In this document: positions 1-8,434 of the stretch, one piece after another
Numbering within the stretch: the stretch's first letter is position 1
Layout of the letters: the number at the start of each line of letters is the position of its first letter
Assembly: GCF_005886345.1 (NCBI RefSeq)
Contig: NZ_PNEC01000021.1
Location: 186,001-250,000 of the forward strand
DNA: 64,000 bases
Direction: 5' to 3'
From: Pseudoalteromonas phenolica
GTDB taxonomy: Bacteria > Pseudomonadota > Gammaproteobacteria > Enterobacterales > Alteromonadaceae
Translations under genes and position numbers: made by a program
Notes under the pieces: model-generated
Databases searched by the model: none
Seen by the model: the letters and a program-made list of their open reading frames with translations, nothing else
Told to the model about the DNA's origin: nothing

Positions 1-179
1 CAAAATGCCACCTTTTTTGCCTTTCTGTAGCCAATGACAGCTTGTAGATGCGCTGCTGAAATTGGCTCAGGCGTTGGGTCTTGCCAATTTGCATCTCCAC
101 GTCCCCAAGCTAAATAAATATCAGTTTGTGCGATTGTTTTAGCGAATAAGGTCCGCCCTGTACGAGTAAGAATTGCCAC
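1..179 (-). CDS. Phage tail-associated protein, partial (runs off left edge)
   Basis: The reading frame starts at GTG (177-179) and stays open to the window edge, so only the first 59 codons are visible. The start is chosen because AAGGAA lies just upstream of it. The protein begins MAILTRTGRTLFAKTIA and continues with a DIYLAWGRGDANWQDP segment. I recall an N-terminus of this type, with an AWGxGDxxW motif, in small proteins encoded next to tail protein I in Mu- and P2-like phages. Its place directly downstream of the I-type gene at 206-1063 agrees with that. The role in the particle is unknown. It belongs to the same minus-strand tail operon. Confidence 0.55.
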   Translation of the reverse strand, partial: MAILTRTGRTLFAKTIAQTDIYLAWGRGDANWQDPTPEPISAAHLQAVIGYRKAKKVAF

Positions 180-205
180 TATGTTTCCTTATTTTTAATA
201 CTAAA

Positions 206-1063
206 TTAGCTTAAACCTTGATGTTTAATGATGACTTGGGGCCCAGAGTGATTGAGCCAGCTTTGTGCTTGCCAGCCACCTGACCAATAGGCTTGCCCAA
301 GTTGAAAGTAACGACTTGAAACTCGATTATGTGATAAAGAGGATGAGTGTTTATACTTAGGCTGAGCACTTAATTTGAATGCCCCAAGTTTTGGATAGAC
401 AGCCATGCTAAACAAACAATTGTCTTTACGCTGATAAGCAACCTTAGCAGAGACAGATGCGTGTGAGCAGCTTTGGTGCTTTCTCAAGCTACTTATCCTG
501 ACCAATTCACCGTTGTTTAATCGATAACGTATACCAGATTGATCACTCAAAAGTGCGCCATAAGTGGCATGCGATAATTTTAATTCTCGAATGTCTAGCT
601 GGTAAGTAATACGAGATAATTTGGCCCGACAAGGATTACTCAGCTCTGCAAGTTGCGTGATTTTCTGAACATCATTTAAATTTGCATAGTGTTGTAAATG
701 AATTTGATATCGGTAAAAGTGACGTTGCGAATTTGACTCCTCAATTTTTGCAGATGAAAAATCTAACCAATTTAGAGCCATTTTAAGGCTTTCTTTGGTG
801 CCCCGTATACGTTGCCAAGTTAAGCCCTCTTGCAAAACATCATCTAAGTTATCTATATAAGAAACCAGAGCGCCCAGGCCATATTCCCAAACAAGCCAAG
901 GCTTTAACTTGTCATGGGGGTGCGATTTCATTCCTTTAAGCAGTGAAATACCCTGCCCTAATATTGGCTCTAAATCTTTATAATTGAGGATGTTACTTTG
1001 TATTTCTGAATGATTAGGGGGTAATAACTGTGCTTTATTATTGCCAGTTAACGCATTAAGCAT
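206..1063 (-). CDS. Phage tail protein I-like baseplate protein, divergent type (cassette I)
   Basis: A 285-residue protein related to the P2 gpI family, which sits at the baseplate wedge next to gpJ and helps attach the tail fibre. The N-terminal half carries LLPPN, LKPWLVWEYGLG and LTWQRIRGTKESL, hallmarks of one gpI subfamily. The two other I proteins in this locus use a different motif set (WDP..CP, SVD.W, KGT.GA), so this copy is not a recent duplicate of them. The C-terminal 150 residues are not recognised and make the protein longer than the roughly 180 residues of classical gpI. The start overlaps the end of the J gene upstream by 16 bases, indicating translational coupling. The family call is fairly secure; the role in a tailocin is inferred from context. 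Confidence 0.75.
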   Translation of the reverse strand: MLNALTGNNKAQLLPPNHSEIQSNILNYKDLEPILGQGISLLKGMKSHPHDKLKPWLVWEYGLGALVSYIDNLDDVLQEGLTWQRIRGTKESLKMALNWLDFSSAKIEESNSQRHFYRYQIHLQHYANLNDVQKITQLAELSNPCRAKLSRITYQLDIRELKLSHATYGALLSDQSGIRYRLNNGELVRISSLRKHQSCSHASVSAKVAYQRKDNCLFSMAVYPKLGAFKLSAQPKYKHSSSLSHNRVSSRYFQLGQAYWSGGWQAQSWLNHSGPQVIIKHQGLS

Positions 1064-1887
1064 AATTTTATTTCTCTTAACTTAGCGTACTGGTTCGACG
1101 CGATATTGACCAATTGACTCGGAGCAAACACCTCAACATGCTTCACCCCTTCTACATGGAGCTGTGCACTGAGCCAACTTGGCGTCATTGCTACACCTAA
1201 CGCAGCTTGATTCAACCATTGCTCTTGTAACTTACCCTCAAGCTGCGTAAATACCCAATCAGGTACTTTATCTTGAAGATATATCTCGGCATGAACATCT
1301 ATAGGTACAGCTTGGGCAAAACTCACTTCTACCTCATCAGTCAGTACTTTAACGCTATCACTCAATACGTGTGACTTGACTTTTTCAAGCTCTGTGTAGG
1401 CATCAACATGTGAATAAAATAAAACAGAGACCCTCACTTTTCCTGGTTCAGGGCTATCGACTTCAACATCTCTTATCGAGTTTGGGGCTGCAGTTAGTGC
1501 TGCATTACGATAATGATCTTTGCTCCCTGCAGTACTAGAAGCCAACGTTTTTTGCCGTATTCTTAGTCTATAGTTGTCATCTTTTTCTTTTTCAGCTCTG
1601 GTTAAGCCATAAAAAGCCCCCAAATGATCTAGATCTTGATGCATGGCAGTTGCAAGTAAGTTCGCAGTGGCTGCTTCGTTTATTCGCTGGCGTAACAGCA
1701 ACTCATAATAGCTTTCAACTTGCATACACACGGCAAGCGGGTCACTCTCTATTTCGAGTGCTTCAGCATACTGTGGGGCAATTTGTCGAAAACGTGATTT
1801 ACGATGCTGATAAATGGTTTCGTAGTCTAATGCTTCAATCACATCAGGCTGAGGTAATGACGATAAATCAAAGTCATGTGATTTCAT
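1048..1887 (-). CDS. Baseplate J-like protein, copy 1
   Basis: A 279-residue member of the Baseplate_J family (P2 gpJ / Mu gp47-like), a wedge component of contractile-tail baseplates. Family landmarks are visible: ESDP near residues 47-50, LLLRQRINEAA at 63-73, LDHLGAFYGL around 86-95, a short RLRIR stretch near 107-111 followed by SSTAGS, and a C-terminal half with DSVKVLTDEVEV. It is the most divergent of the three J proteins here. It is followed, with overlap, by the I-type gene. About 135 bases without a gene separate it from the small gene upstream. Confident as a J-family protein; whether it is assembled into the same particle as the other two J copies is open. Confidence 0.85.
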   Translation of the reverse strand: MKSHDFDLSSLPQPDVIEALDYETIYQHRKSRFRQIAPQYAEALEIESDPLAVCMQVESYYELLLRQRINEAATANLLATAMHQDLDHLGAFYGLTRAEKEKDDNYRLRIRQKTLASSTAGSKDHYRNAALTAAPNSIRDVEVDSPEPGKVRVSVLFYSHVDAYTELEKVKSHVLSDSVKVLTDEVEVSFAQAVPIDVHAEIYLQDKVPDWVFTQLEGKLQEQWLNQAALGVAMTPSWLSAQLHVEGVKHVEVFAPSQLVNIASNQYAKLREIKLCLMR

Positions 1888-2023
1888 GGTATTTCATCTA
1901 ATGATGATTAAAACTAAAAAGGAAGCGCTTATGAACAGCTTAAAATGTAACTAACACCAATCTAAACTGTCACAAGCTAGAGAGTGACGCATTTGTTAAA
2001 AGTGCATCAATATATACTCTTAA

Positions 2024-2389
2024 TTAAGTATTATTAGTCTTGATGATATTGGTTATACCTTGAGCTCGTTGCTCAATATCAGCTTCGACCTTTTCCAATC
2101 CCTTGTGTTCATATGGGAATTCAAACTCGCCATTAGTATGTTTTTGCAACAAACTTCTGAATATTTGAGAAGTATTAAAAGATGCCGCCTTAACCTCATC
2201 TATTGATGACACTTTACTAAGCTCATCTAATAATTTTGCAAACTCAAAAAGCAATAGATGAACGGTGTCAGAGGTTGTTCCTAGGAGAGATTGTATGTCT
2301 CCAACTGAATAAAGTATCTGAGTTCGCTGTTCTTCTTTTAAAGTTGCTGCTACTGAGTTTTTAATCTCATTTTCTAATTGTACTGACAT
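2024..2389 (-). CDS. Small fibre-cassette protein, paralogue of the gene at 6507-6875
   Basis: A 121-residue, mostly helical and acidic protein of no family I can name. It matches the 122-residue protein at 6507-6875 along its length: both share a LLG.TSD..HLLL.E block near residues 35-50, a following L..S....E.....S helix, and FPY..KG near residue 92. Both genes lie immediately downstream of a coiled-coil fibre gene, here with a 7-base gap. The conserved pairing suggests a fibre partner or assembly chaperone, but that is inference from position only. Confidence 0.7.
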   Translation of the reverse strand: MSVQLENEIKNSVAATLKEEQRTQILYSVGDIQSLLGTTSDTVHLLLFEFAKLLDELSKVSSIDEVKAASFNTSQIFRSLLQKHTNGEFEFPYEHKGLEKVEADIEQRAQGITNIIKTNNT

Positions 2390-2396
2390 GGTTCAC

Positions 2397-3173
2397 CTAT
2401 GCTGGGATTCGAGGATAATTGACAACACGATCTAATGAAAAATTGCAATTTCCTCCAAAGGTTAAAATATTCTGCGGCTGATAATTCTGAGGATCAGTAA
2501 CACTGTTAGAGACAACATTTATCAATCTAAAAAATAGTCTACTATACGGGTGTTTACCATCCACCTTGATACAGGGAATGTTGTAAACTCTTGCACCATT
2601 CCACCACCCTCCTACTTTACCTAATGGAATGTTGTTTGATTCAATCACTTCATTAATTTCAGTACTATTTGCTTCAATGTTTGTTAGGACAAATTGCATA
2701 TAAGTTCGACTCCAATCTTCAGTGTACTGTGGAGTTTCATGATAACCTGGTGAATAGGAGTAACCTGAAATTGTATGAACTTTGGTCAAACCACCATGAT
2801 GTGGATATGTGTTCACTCCCCAACCATTAGCACAAGGAACTTGGAGCCATTCTGTTCTTGTTTCATCAGTTGGATCAACCACAAGGCCATGATCTGAAAT
2901 CAAATTATTCTTTGAGAATAGTTGCCTATCATAATAATTAATTCGCATATCAGCATGACTTTCCGCAAAGGTACGAATGGCGTCGGATATACGCGTATCG
3001 GCGGTTGCGACAGCATCTGCTACTGATGATTGCGCGTTACTCAGGGCGTTATTGATGTCGCCCATTTTGCCCACAACAGTGTTGGTCAGTTCATTATTCG
3101 ACGTAACCAAATCACCATTGGTTGTGTGCAGCTCTGAAATTAACTGCTCAAGCGTTTTTGCTTGCGTTGACAT
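2397..3173 (-). CDS. Putative tail-fibre / adhesin protein with N-terminal coiled coil (cassette II)
   Basis: A 258-residue protein. Residues 1 to about 75 are a hydrophilic helical region with heptad character (segments such as LEQLISELHTTNGDL and VSTADTRIS-like repeats), suited to a trimeric stalk. The rest is rich in Tyr, Trp, His, Asn and Gly with alternating hydrophobics, as in beta-structured receptor-binding tips. The stalk resembles that of the 182-residue protein at 6885-7433, while the tips share little, as expected for specificity domains. No signal peptide is present. The assignment as a receptor-binding fibre is inferred from composition and position, not from a recognised domain. 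Confidence 0.6.
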   Translation of the reverse strand: MSTQAKTLEQLISELHTTNGDLVTSNNELTNTVVGKMGDINNALSNAQSSVADAVATADTRISDAIRTFAESHADMRINYYDRQLFSKNNLISDHGLVVDPTDETRTEWLQVPCANGWGVNTYPHHGGLTKVHTISGYSYSPGYHETPQYTEDWSRTYMQFVLTNIEANSTEINEVIESNNIPLGKVGGWWNGARVYNIPCIKVDGKHPYSRLFFRLINVVSNSVTDPQNYQPQNILTFGGNCNFSLDRVVNYPRIPA

Positions 3174-3238
3174 AAGTAGTCCTTTTATTTTTTATTAAAA
3201 GAAGATAAAAATATTTTGAAAAGTGGAGTAATGATCAG

Positions 3239-3994
3239 TTAAAGCTGATAGGTATGAAGTTGTGTTTCAGACATCATTGAAACAAAGCTGCCGTTCAGAA
3301 CGGGAGGTAAAAGTGGTGCGCTGTTTTCACTGCTTTTCAACGCATTAACACTAATAACTAGCGGCGATTTTGCAATTGCCTGCGCATCAAAGTAAGAAGT
3401 CGTTTCATTGACGCTTTTTCCTTTCACTTGCACCATATCAGGCGAGATAGCTAGCGTGGCGACTTCTAAAAACGCTATGGTCAATTTATTCGCCACATTC
3501 GCATGATTAAACACACCAAATAGTGATGAACCCAACGAGTGCTGTGCACTAATCTTGATTGGATACTCAGCAGAGTCACTGGCAATTAGATAATTAAGCT
3601 CTGAATTCACTGCAAATAATCTATCTGCTAGTAGACGGATCTCTTTGTGTATTTCGCCCTTGAGTAAAACATCAAATCTACATTGTTCATCACTCGCAGG
3701 CTGTAATTGAATGACATCATGCCAATCTATAACGACACTTGGCTGCTCCCAACCTGGTAAACTATATGTTTCAAATCTCACATTGCAGTTTGGCAATGTG
3801 ACTTGCGCTATTTGATGAGCATACCCATTGGCTGCAAGAAAAATAACAAGTGACTTTGATTCATTGGTCGCTTTAGCTAACGCAGCACTCACTGAATTTA
3901 AAGGTTCAAGCTCACTCTTTCCATCATGACTGACATCAGCAAACTGAGGATCTGCATCGACAAAAAAGTGCAGCGCCTGCTCAACTTGAGACAT
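3239..3994 (-). CDS. Hypothetical tail-cassette protein, possible fibre component
   Basis: A 251-residue protein I do not recognise. It starts MSQVEQALHFFVDADPQFAD and has an early SVSAALAKA...SLVIFLAANGYAHQ region followed by many short alternating beta-like segments, which would suit a beta-solenoid or jelly-roll fibre domain. It lies between the collar-fibre gene (4021-4575) and the coiled-coil fibre gene (2397-3173). The equivalent place in the other full cassette is held by an unrelated 57-residue gene. No signal peptide or membrane segment is seen. Function unknown; a structural or receptor-binding part of the tail is the most natural guess. Confidence 0.6.
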   Translation of the reverse strand: MSQVEQALHFFVDADPQFADVSHDGKSELEPLNSVSAALAKATNESKSLVIFLAANGYAHQIAQVTLPNCNVRFETYSLPGWEQPSVVIDWHDVIQLQPASDEQCRFDVLLKGEIHKEIRLLADRLFAVNSELNYLIASDSAEYPIKISAQHSLGSSLFGVFNHANVANKLTIAFLEVATLAISPDMVQVKGKSVNETTSYFDAQAIAKSPLVISVNALKSSENSAPLLPPVLNGSFVSMMSETQLHTYQL

Positions 3995-4020
3995 ATTTCA
4001 CCCAGACCTTTATTGTGAGT

Positions 4021-4575
4021 TTAAGCGCCTAAAGCAAGTAGACGATCGTTAAACTCAACCTGACGCAAATTAGATTGCGCTTGCGCCGCGGCCATCTTTG
4101 TTTGGGCAACCGTCATGGCTGCAAACTCGTCTGCATAAAAAATGTTTAGATCTCCGGTTACTTCGAAATCCAAACTGTCTGCAGGCACAGCGGTTAAGAG
4201 TAAGTCAAATCCTTGCACAATTGTCGCGATAGGCGTTTGATAAAAAAGCACATTTTCAGGGTGCGACCATACTGCAAACAAAGTTCTTTGACTCTCATCA
4301 TCGTGGTCGTTTAAGTAAAAACCCACCTCTCTAACTGCATAATTCGCATTGTCTTTAAACGCCGCGGTGACATGAAATTGTCCATTACCTGACACTGTGG
4401 CTCCTTCCACTGCAGAAGTATTCTTTTGACCTTTTAAAGCTGTCATATTTCTGTCAGGTGTGTAACCTTTATCGCCAACAGCAATATGCCCTATTTGGAT
4501 CTTAATGCCTTGCGCTTGAGCACTCACTGCCGCATTGATACCCTTTTGAGTGATCACGGGGGTATATGCATTCAT
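4021..4575 (-). CDS. Phage tail-collar fibre protein, DUF3751 type (cassette II)
   Basis: A 184-residue protein beginning MNAYTPVITQKGINAAVSAQ, the typical opening of the DUF3751 tail-collar fibre family found at the base of P2-like tail fibres. Other family features are the IGHIAVGDKGYTP stretch near residues 29-41, the REVGFYLNDHD segment in the middle, and an LLTAVPADSLDF segment near the C-terminus. It is shorter than most fibre proteins, so it probably forms only the baseplate-proximal collar, with the tip supplied by a downstream gene. It follows the I gene after 9 bases. It pairs with the 232-residue homologue at 7706-8404. Confidence 0.8.
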   Translation of the reverse strand: MNAYTPVITQKGINAAVSAQAQGIKIQIGHIAVGDKGYTPDRNMTALKGQKNTSAVEGATVSGNGQFHVTAAFKDNANYAVREVGFYLNDHDDESQRTLFAVWSHPENVLFYQTPIATIVQGFDLLLTAVPADSLDFEVTGDLNIFYADEFAAMTVAQTKMAAAQAQSNLRQVEFNDRLLALGA

Positions 4576-4584
4576 AAATTTTCC

Positions 4585-5475
4585 TTAAATAATTGTCATT
4601 GAAGTTGATTGCACAACGATATGACTTGCCATACTAGATGCTGAAATCGGACTTGTGCATTGCCCGTAAGGTTCATCATTAAAAAGATGCCGGCTCAGCG
4701 TTTGAAAAAATGCGCCGTTACAGAGATTAATAGACTCTTTAAATTCTGAATTCGATTTATCCTCAAAATAAGGTTTCTCAACATTTGTAGACAAGGCAAG
4801 ATTAGTTAAAAACGTATTACCCTTAAATTCTGCTCGCGCCGCATCACAAAACGTCTCATTACTCATGTTCACGTTTAAAGCAATACTTGATAGCCCTTGT
4901 TTTGCAGTCTCAAACTGAAACTTAGGTATATCTTGCCATGTAATCTGCTGAAGGTTGGTTGTACTTGCCCCACCATAAACCTCAACTTGGTTATGCAAAT
5001 TAACGCCAATTATGAAATCAACTTGTGTTCTTAATGGTTTATGCGCACTGACAACCTGCCATATATGAGCTTGATTTCGTGGCGTGAGAAATGTATCACC
5101 GTCACTCGTTAAATTTACATTAGCAATCGCTGTAAGCTTTGCTGTGTGCGGCACACCACCTGTTTGCCACCATTCTTGCAACTGCACATCGACGTCAAGC
5201 GCATTCAAAGATGCGCGGATTGCACCGACTGTGCCCTTTTTAATATGGCTGGGAACACTTTCAGCGATAACCCGCCGTTTAACTGATTCAGGCCAGTTTT
5301 CATCCCAAGTATCGACACTGAGTGAATCGGCTAACCAAGATAAAAATGTCACTGGGCATGAAAAGGGGTCCCAAAGTCGATGAAGATCGACGGGTATATC
5401 CAGTACTGTTTCGCTTAGTGCGTCTAATGCCTTTACCAAGTCAGCGCCTTGGCACAGTGACGCATTATCAGACAT
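4585..5475 (-). CDS. Phage tail protein I (P2 gpI-like), copy 2, C-terminally extended
   Basis: Baseplate-wedge protein of the P2 gpI family. The first 90 residues carry the family pattern: LWDPFSCPVTFLSWLA, SVDTWDENW and HIKKGTVGAIRASL, then an EWW motif. The remaining 150 or so residues go beyond the usual family length and are rich in Asn, Ser and Thr. I place the start at the ATG at 5475 (MSDNAS...), 8 bases inside the end of the J gene and behind a run of G; an upstream ATG at 5490 is possible and would add five residues. Its closest relative in the window is the I protein at 8435-9349. Confidence 0.8.
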   Translation of the reverse strand: MSDNASLCQGADLVKALDALSETVLDIPVDLHRLWDPFSCPVTFLSWLADSLSVDTWDENWPESVKRRVIAESVPSHIKKGTVGAIRASLNALDVDVQLQEWWQTGGVPHTAKLTAIANVNLTSDGDTFLTPRNQAHIWQVVSAHKPLRTQVDFIIGVNLHNQVEVYGGASTTNLQQITWQDIPKFQFETAKQGLSSIALNVNMSNETFCDAARAEFKGNTFLTNLALSTNVEKPYFEDKSNSEFKESINLCNGAFFQTLSRHLFNDEPYGQCTSPISASSMASHIVVQSTSMTII

Positions 5476-6460
5476 GCTCGCCCCCATCATGTATAGACAG
5501 ATTTAAACAATGTGCAGCTTGATATTGGTTTATCAAAATATCTTGAGTAGGAAGATGAATTTCTGCTCGTTGCACCCCCGCTACATGAAGCGCAGCATGA
5601 AGCGCAGATATTGAAATATCATGTCCTAATTTCGCACGTTCTGTAAAAAACTGATTAACACTCGCTTTAGCATCTTGAATAATTTCAGCTGCATTCATAC
5701 CTGGATAAAAATACAAAGTCGCTTCTAAATTAAACTCAATAATGTCAGCTGAAACCACATTGACCCTATCAGTTAATGGTCTGACGTCATCCCTTTCTAA
5801 ATGAGCTTTTACTTCACTAAGAACAGATTCACTTGCGGCGCCATTTCCTTCATTACTCAAAACGGTTACAACCACATCACCAGGGGCTGGTTTTGATAAA
5901 TTTGCATTTCGTGTGCATGAAAGGAGATGTGTATTCGCAGGTAAATAGCTTTGTATCTCTTCAGGCAGATCGATATATGCAAACTCAGGCGCATCTACAT
6001 GTACGTCATGCACAGCTGGCGATGCTGTAAAAGCATGAAATGTGTATGCACCTGCAGGACCTGCTGTACTGTGACCTTCTAAAGCCAGTTTGATCCTTTG
6101 TCGAAAGCGCTCGTCACTTTCAAAATTTTCTGATGTATTGTCTTCTGAGTGCGACAGCACCGCCGCTCTTTCTACTCCAAACCGGCTGCCTAAGTAGTCC
6201 AATTCTTTTGAACTGGCTTTGGCAAGTAACACGTGTTCCGCACTTTCATTAATTCGCTGCCTTAGGAGCATTTCTCTGTAGGCAAATGCTTCAAGCACTT
6301 TTAATACTGGGTCACTTTCAACTAAAGCGTCGAATTCAGAAAAACGCGATTGAAACTCCGCTAAGACATTTGTGTAAATGTCTTCATAACTGAGCGCTTC
6401 AATGAGGGTTGGAGTAGGAAAACGGCTAAGGTCAATCGCACTAAAATTTGTTAGAGACAT
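5468..6460 (-). CDS. Baseplate J-like protein, copy 2
   Basis: A 330-residue Baseplate_J family protein. Landmarks: ESDPVLKVLEAFAYREMLLR near residues 48-67, LDYLGSRFGV around 87-96, ERFRQRIKLALEGHSTAG around 117-134, and DDVRPLTDRVNV in the C-terminal half. It is about 50 residues longer than the other two J proteins because of an insert around residues 157-200 between the DVHVDAPE and PGDVVVTVL segments. It begins cassette II and overlaps the I gene. The J family is a core wedge protein of contractile tails; three different copies in one locus is the odd point. Confidence 0.88.
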   Translation of the reverse strand: MSLTNFSAIDLSRFPTPTLIEALSYEDIYTNVLAEFQSRFSEFDALVESDPVLKVLEAFAYREMLLRQRINESAEHVLLAKASSKELDYLGSRFGVERAAVLSHSEDNTSENFESDERFRQRIKLALEGHSTAGPAGAYTFHAFTASPAVHDVHVDAPEFAYIDLPEEIQSYLPANTHLLSCTRNANLSKPAPGDVVVTVLSNEGNGAASESVLSEVKAHLERDDVRPLTDRVNVVSADIIEFNLEATLYFYPGMNAAEIIQDAKASVNQFFTERAKLGHDISISALHAALHVAGVQRAEIHLPTQDILINQYQAAHCLNLSIHDGGEHV

Positions 6461-6506
6461 GGTAGACCTCTAAATTGAAGTCACCAACTTGGCGACTTAT
6501 TTAATG

Positions 6507-6875
6507 CTATTTTAGAAGAGTACTCACTTCAGTCGCTCGGTCTAAAGCCTCTTCTATAGAAGCTAGTTTACCTTTAACCTGATATGGAAATACAACTTCT
6601 TCTGACGCTATTTTACTCTCAATATCACCAATTGCAGACTTTAATGAATTAGTTGAAGCCCTCATTTCAGCTAGAGATTGAGCTTGACTAAGTTTATTAA
6701 CAAAAGCACTCAGCTCAGCAAGTAATAAATGACTGATGTCTGACGTGCATCCCAATAAACTGCCTTCATCAGCAACTCGGTTGCTAATTTTGTGTCTTAA
6801 AGTAATTCGAGCCGTCTCTTTAGCAATTTTTGCCTCTATTTCAGGGCTTTGTTCTGTTGCGATTAAATTGTCCAT
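6507..6875 (-). CDS. Small fibre-cassette protein, paralogue of the gene at 2024-2389
   Basis: A 122-residue helical protein without a recognised family. It shares the CTSDISHLLLAEL block, the following LSQAQSLAEMRAS helix and the VVFPYQVKGK segment with the 121-residue protein at 2024-2389. It lies 9 bases downstream of the coiled-coil fibre gene, the same arrangement as in the other cassette. A role in fibre folding, trimerisation or as a minor structural partner is possible; nothing in the sequence decides between these. Confidence 0.7.
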   Translation of the reverse strand: MDNLIATEQSPEIEAKIAKETARITLRHKISNRVADEGSLLGCTSDISHLLLAELSAFVNKLSQAQSLAEMRASTNSLKSAIGDIESKIASEEVVFPYQVKGKLASIEEALDRATEVSTLLK

Positions 6876-6884
6876 CTTAATTCC

Positions 6885-7433
6885 TTAAAGTTCCGCTGCG
6901 GTATTGTTGATAAACTCAATGTCACCTGCACCCAAAACAGTACCATTGCCAACACGAATAGAGTCAGCAGATAAGGTCAGGTAATATTGGTTTGTAAATG
7001 ATAGTCTCAGATATACATGCTGATCAGAACCAACATAAACGATTGGTTCATGTGTGCCCATCGTTTTAGATTGATGTAATCTATTCCCATTTTTGTAACA
7101 ATACCCAGTAAAGACGGCATCTACGATAGCATTCTCACCATAGGCGTACCCTTTTATGTGTATATGGAACATATGGTTATGCGTGTCAATTTTGTATGGC
7201 AATTTCACATGCATGTTTGTTACTCCACTTGTTGAAGTAAAATAATTAGCAATCGCAAACCCACGAGTACCTCTTATGCCTTCACCAATTACATGGTTAT
7301 CTGATAAAGCATTATCAACCCGTTGAAGCATACTCGCTGTACTGGCATCAATTTCAGCGACTTTATTATCCACTGTTGATGTAAGTTGCTCTGACTTTTG
7401 AACCAGTGTCGCGATGTTATTTTCTAACGACAT
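6885..7433 (-). CDS. Putative tail-fibre / adhesin protein with N-terminal coiled coil (cassette III)
   Basis: A 182-residue protein. The first 45 residues form a heptad-rich stalk (LVQKSEQLTSTVDNKVAEID), and the remaining 135 residues form a compact beta-rich domain with many aromatic residues, His and Gly, such as HNHMFHIHIKGYAYG. The stalk resembles the N-terminus of the 258-residue protein at 2397-3173, while the tip differs. The start is supported by AAAGGAG 8 bases upstream. The ribosome site directly follows a terminator-like hairpin (7453-7480), so expression depends on read-through or on a start of transcription not obvious by eye. Assigned as a receptor-binding fibre by position and composition. 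Confidence 0.6.
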   Translation of the reverse strand: MSLENNIATLVQKSEQLTSTVDNKVAEIDASTASMLQRVDNALSDNHVIGEGIRGTRGFAIANYFTSTSGVTNMHVKLPYKIDTHNHMFHIHIKGYAYGENAIVDAVFTGYCYKNGNRLHQSKTMGTHEPIVYVGSDQHVYLRLSFTNQYYLTLSADSIRVGNGTVLGAGDIEFINNTAAEL

Positions 7434-7452
7434 ATATATTCTCCTTTATAAA

Positions 7453-7480
7453 ATAAAAAACCCGCATAACGCGGGCCTCT
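7453..7480 (-). terminator. Terminator-like hairpin inside the tail operon
   Basis: On the minus strand a GC-only 5-bp stem (CCCGC / GCGGG, loop GTTAT) is followed by TTTTTTATTTT, the form of an intrinsic terminator. It lies between the 57-residue gene at 7522-7695 and the fibre gene starting at 7433, with the ribosome site of the latter immediately after the T run. The stem is short, so efficiency is uncertain. Confidence 0.65.
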
Positions 7481-7521
7481 AAAAATTTTTAAATTTGCTA
7501 TAAGATTTCAAGTGTATTGAT

Positions 7522-7695
7522 TTAAGTACTTCTAAAGTCATCTGACGCTAACCGTTGCTCAGAAATGCTTTTGTTATTCTGCATCTTTTGGGCTAAGGTG
7601 GCTTGCTCGTATTGTTGCTTGTACATTTTATAAGCCGCCAGTCCTCTTTTCGCATCGTTATATATAGAGTTATTTGAAGTCTTGCTTTTGTTCAT
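7522..7695 (-). CDS. Hypothetical 57-residue protein of cassette III
   Basis: A short ORF beginning MNKSKTSNNSIYNDAKRGL and ending SDDFRST. It is rich in Lys, Gln and Asn, predicted helical, with no membrane segment or signal peptide. It starts 11 bases downstream of the collar-fibre gene (7706-8404) and ends about 40 bases before the terminator-like hairpin. It holds the position that a 251-residue gene takes in cassette II. Ribosome site weak (GTGAG). The tight spacing and matching strand support a real gene, but the function is unknown. Confidence 0.5.
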   Translation of the reverse strand: MNKSKTSNNSIYNDAKRGLAAYKMYKQQYEQATLAQKMQNNKSISEQRLASDDFRST

Positions 7696-7705
7696 TTATG
7701 GAATC

Positions 7706-8404
7706 TCACAAGTTAACTATGTTTTTTACGTGGCGCGCCATATTGGCAATATGATAGGCTGCATTTGCAGCGAGAAACTCTCTATTTTTTGCATTTGAAA
7801 GTTGTTTTTCAAAACTAAGTTCTTTCTCAAGTTGAGCTTTCGTTTCTTCTGCTTGTTTTTTTAATGCAATTTGTTCAAATTTATTTTCTAAATAACGGTT
7901 CATATTTCCGATTTGCGCTGCTCCCATCTTTGCAAGCTCAGGCGCTATCAGAATATTAAAATCAACCCCTTTATCAATTACCGTGATTGAGTCTGAAGGC
8001 ACACCAGTTAGCACTAAATCAAATGCTAAAAGAAGATCTATATCATTAGATTTATAGGCTATTGGCTGTTCAGAAGAATAAACAGCAAATAAGACATGAT
8101 TTATAACACCATTTACTTCTTCTTCAGCATAGAAACCAATTTCATTAACCCAAAACCCCCCATTTAGAGTTTCTGAGTCATCACGAACTGTTAAATGTAG
8201 TTGCTTGTTGTCCGCAAAATATTCAGAATGGTCAATATCAAGACGATATTTTTCATCGACTAAAGAGGTGGTATTTTCAGTAACTTCGTGTATGCCTGAG
8301 CCCAATCCTACTTTGGTGATCTTTGCTTTTATACTATTTTGTTGCGCCCGAAAAACAGCATTAAGTCCAGCCGTTGTAATAACTGGATGAATCATAGTGC
8401 TCAC
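7706..8404 (-). CDS. Phage tail-collar fibre protein, DUF3751 type (cassette III)
   Basis: A 232-residue protein with the DUF3751 opening (HPVITTAGLNAVFRAQ), KITKVGLGSG near residues 28-37, the WVNEIGFYAEE segment in the middle and LVLTGVPSDSITV later. After about residue 165 it differs from the 184-residue homologue in cassette II and has a Lys/Glu-rich helical tail, probably a coiled coil leading into the next fibre segment. The GTG start at 8404 is chosen because AAGGAG stands 6 bases upstream; an ATG three codons later is less well placed. Likely the baseplate-proximal collar of the fibre. Confidence 0.8.
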   Translation of the reverse strand: MSTMIHPVITTAGLNAVFRAQQNSIKAKITKVGLGSGIHEVTENTTSLVDEKYRLDIDHSEYFADNKQLHLTVRDDSETLNGGFWVNEIGFYAEEEVNGVINHVLFAVYSSEQPIAYKSNDIDLLLAFDLVLTGVPSDSITVIDKGVDFNILIAPELAKMGAAQIGNMNRYLENKFEQIALKKQAEETKAQLEKELSFEKQLSNAKNREFLAANAAYHIANMARHVKNIVNL

Positions 8405-8434
8405 TTTGCACTCCTTGTGTTGTTTAAAATTTTT

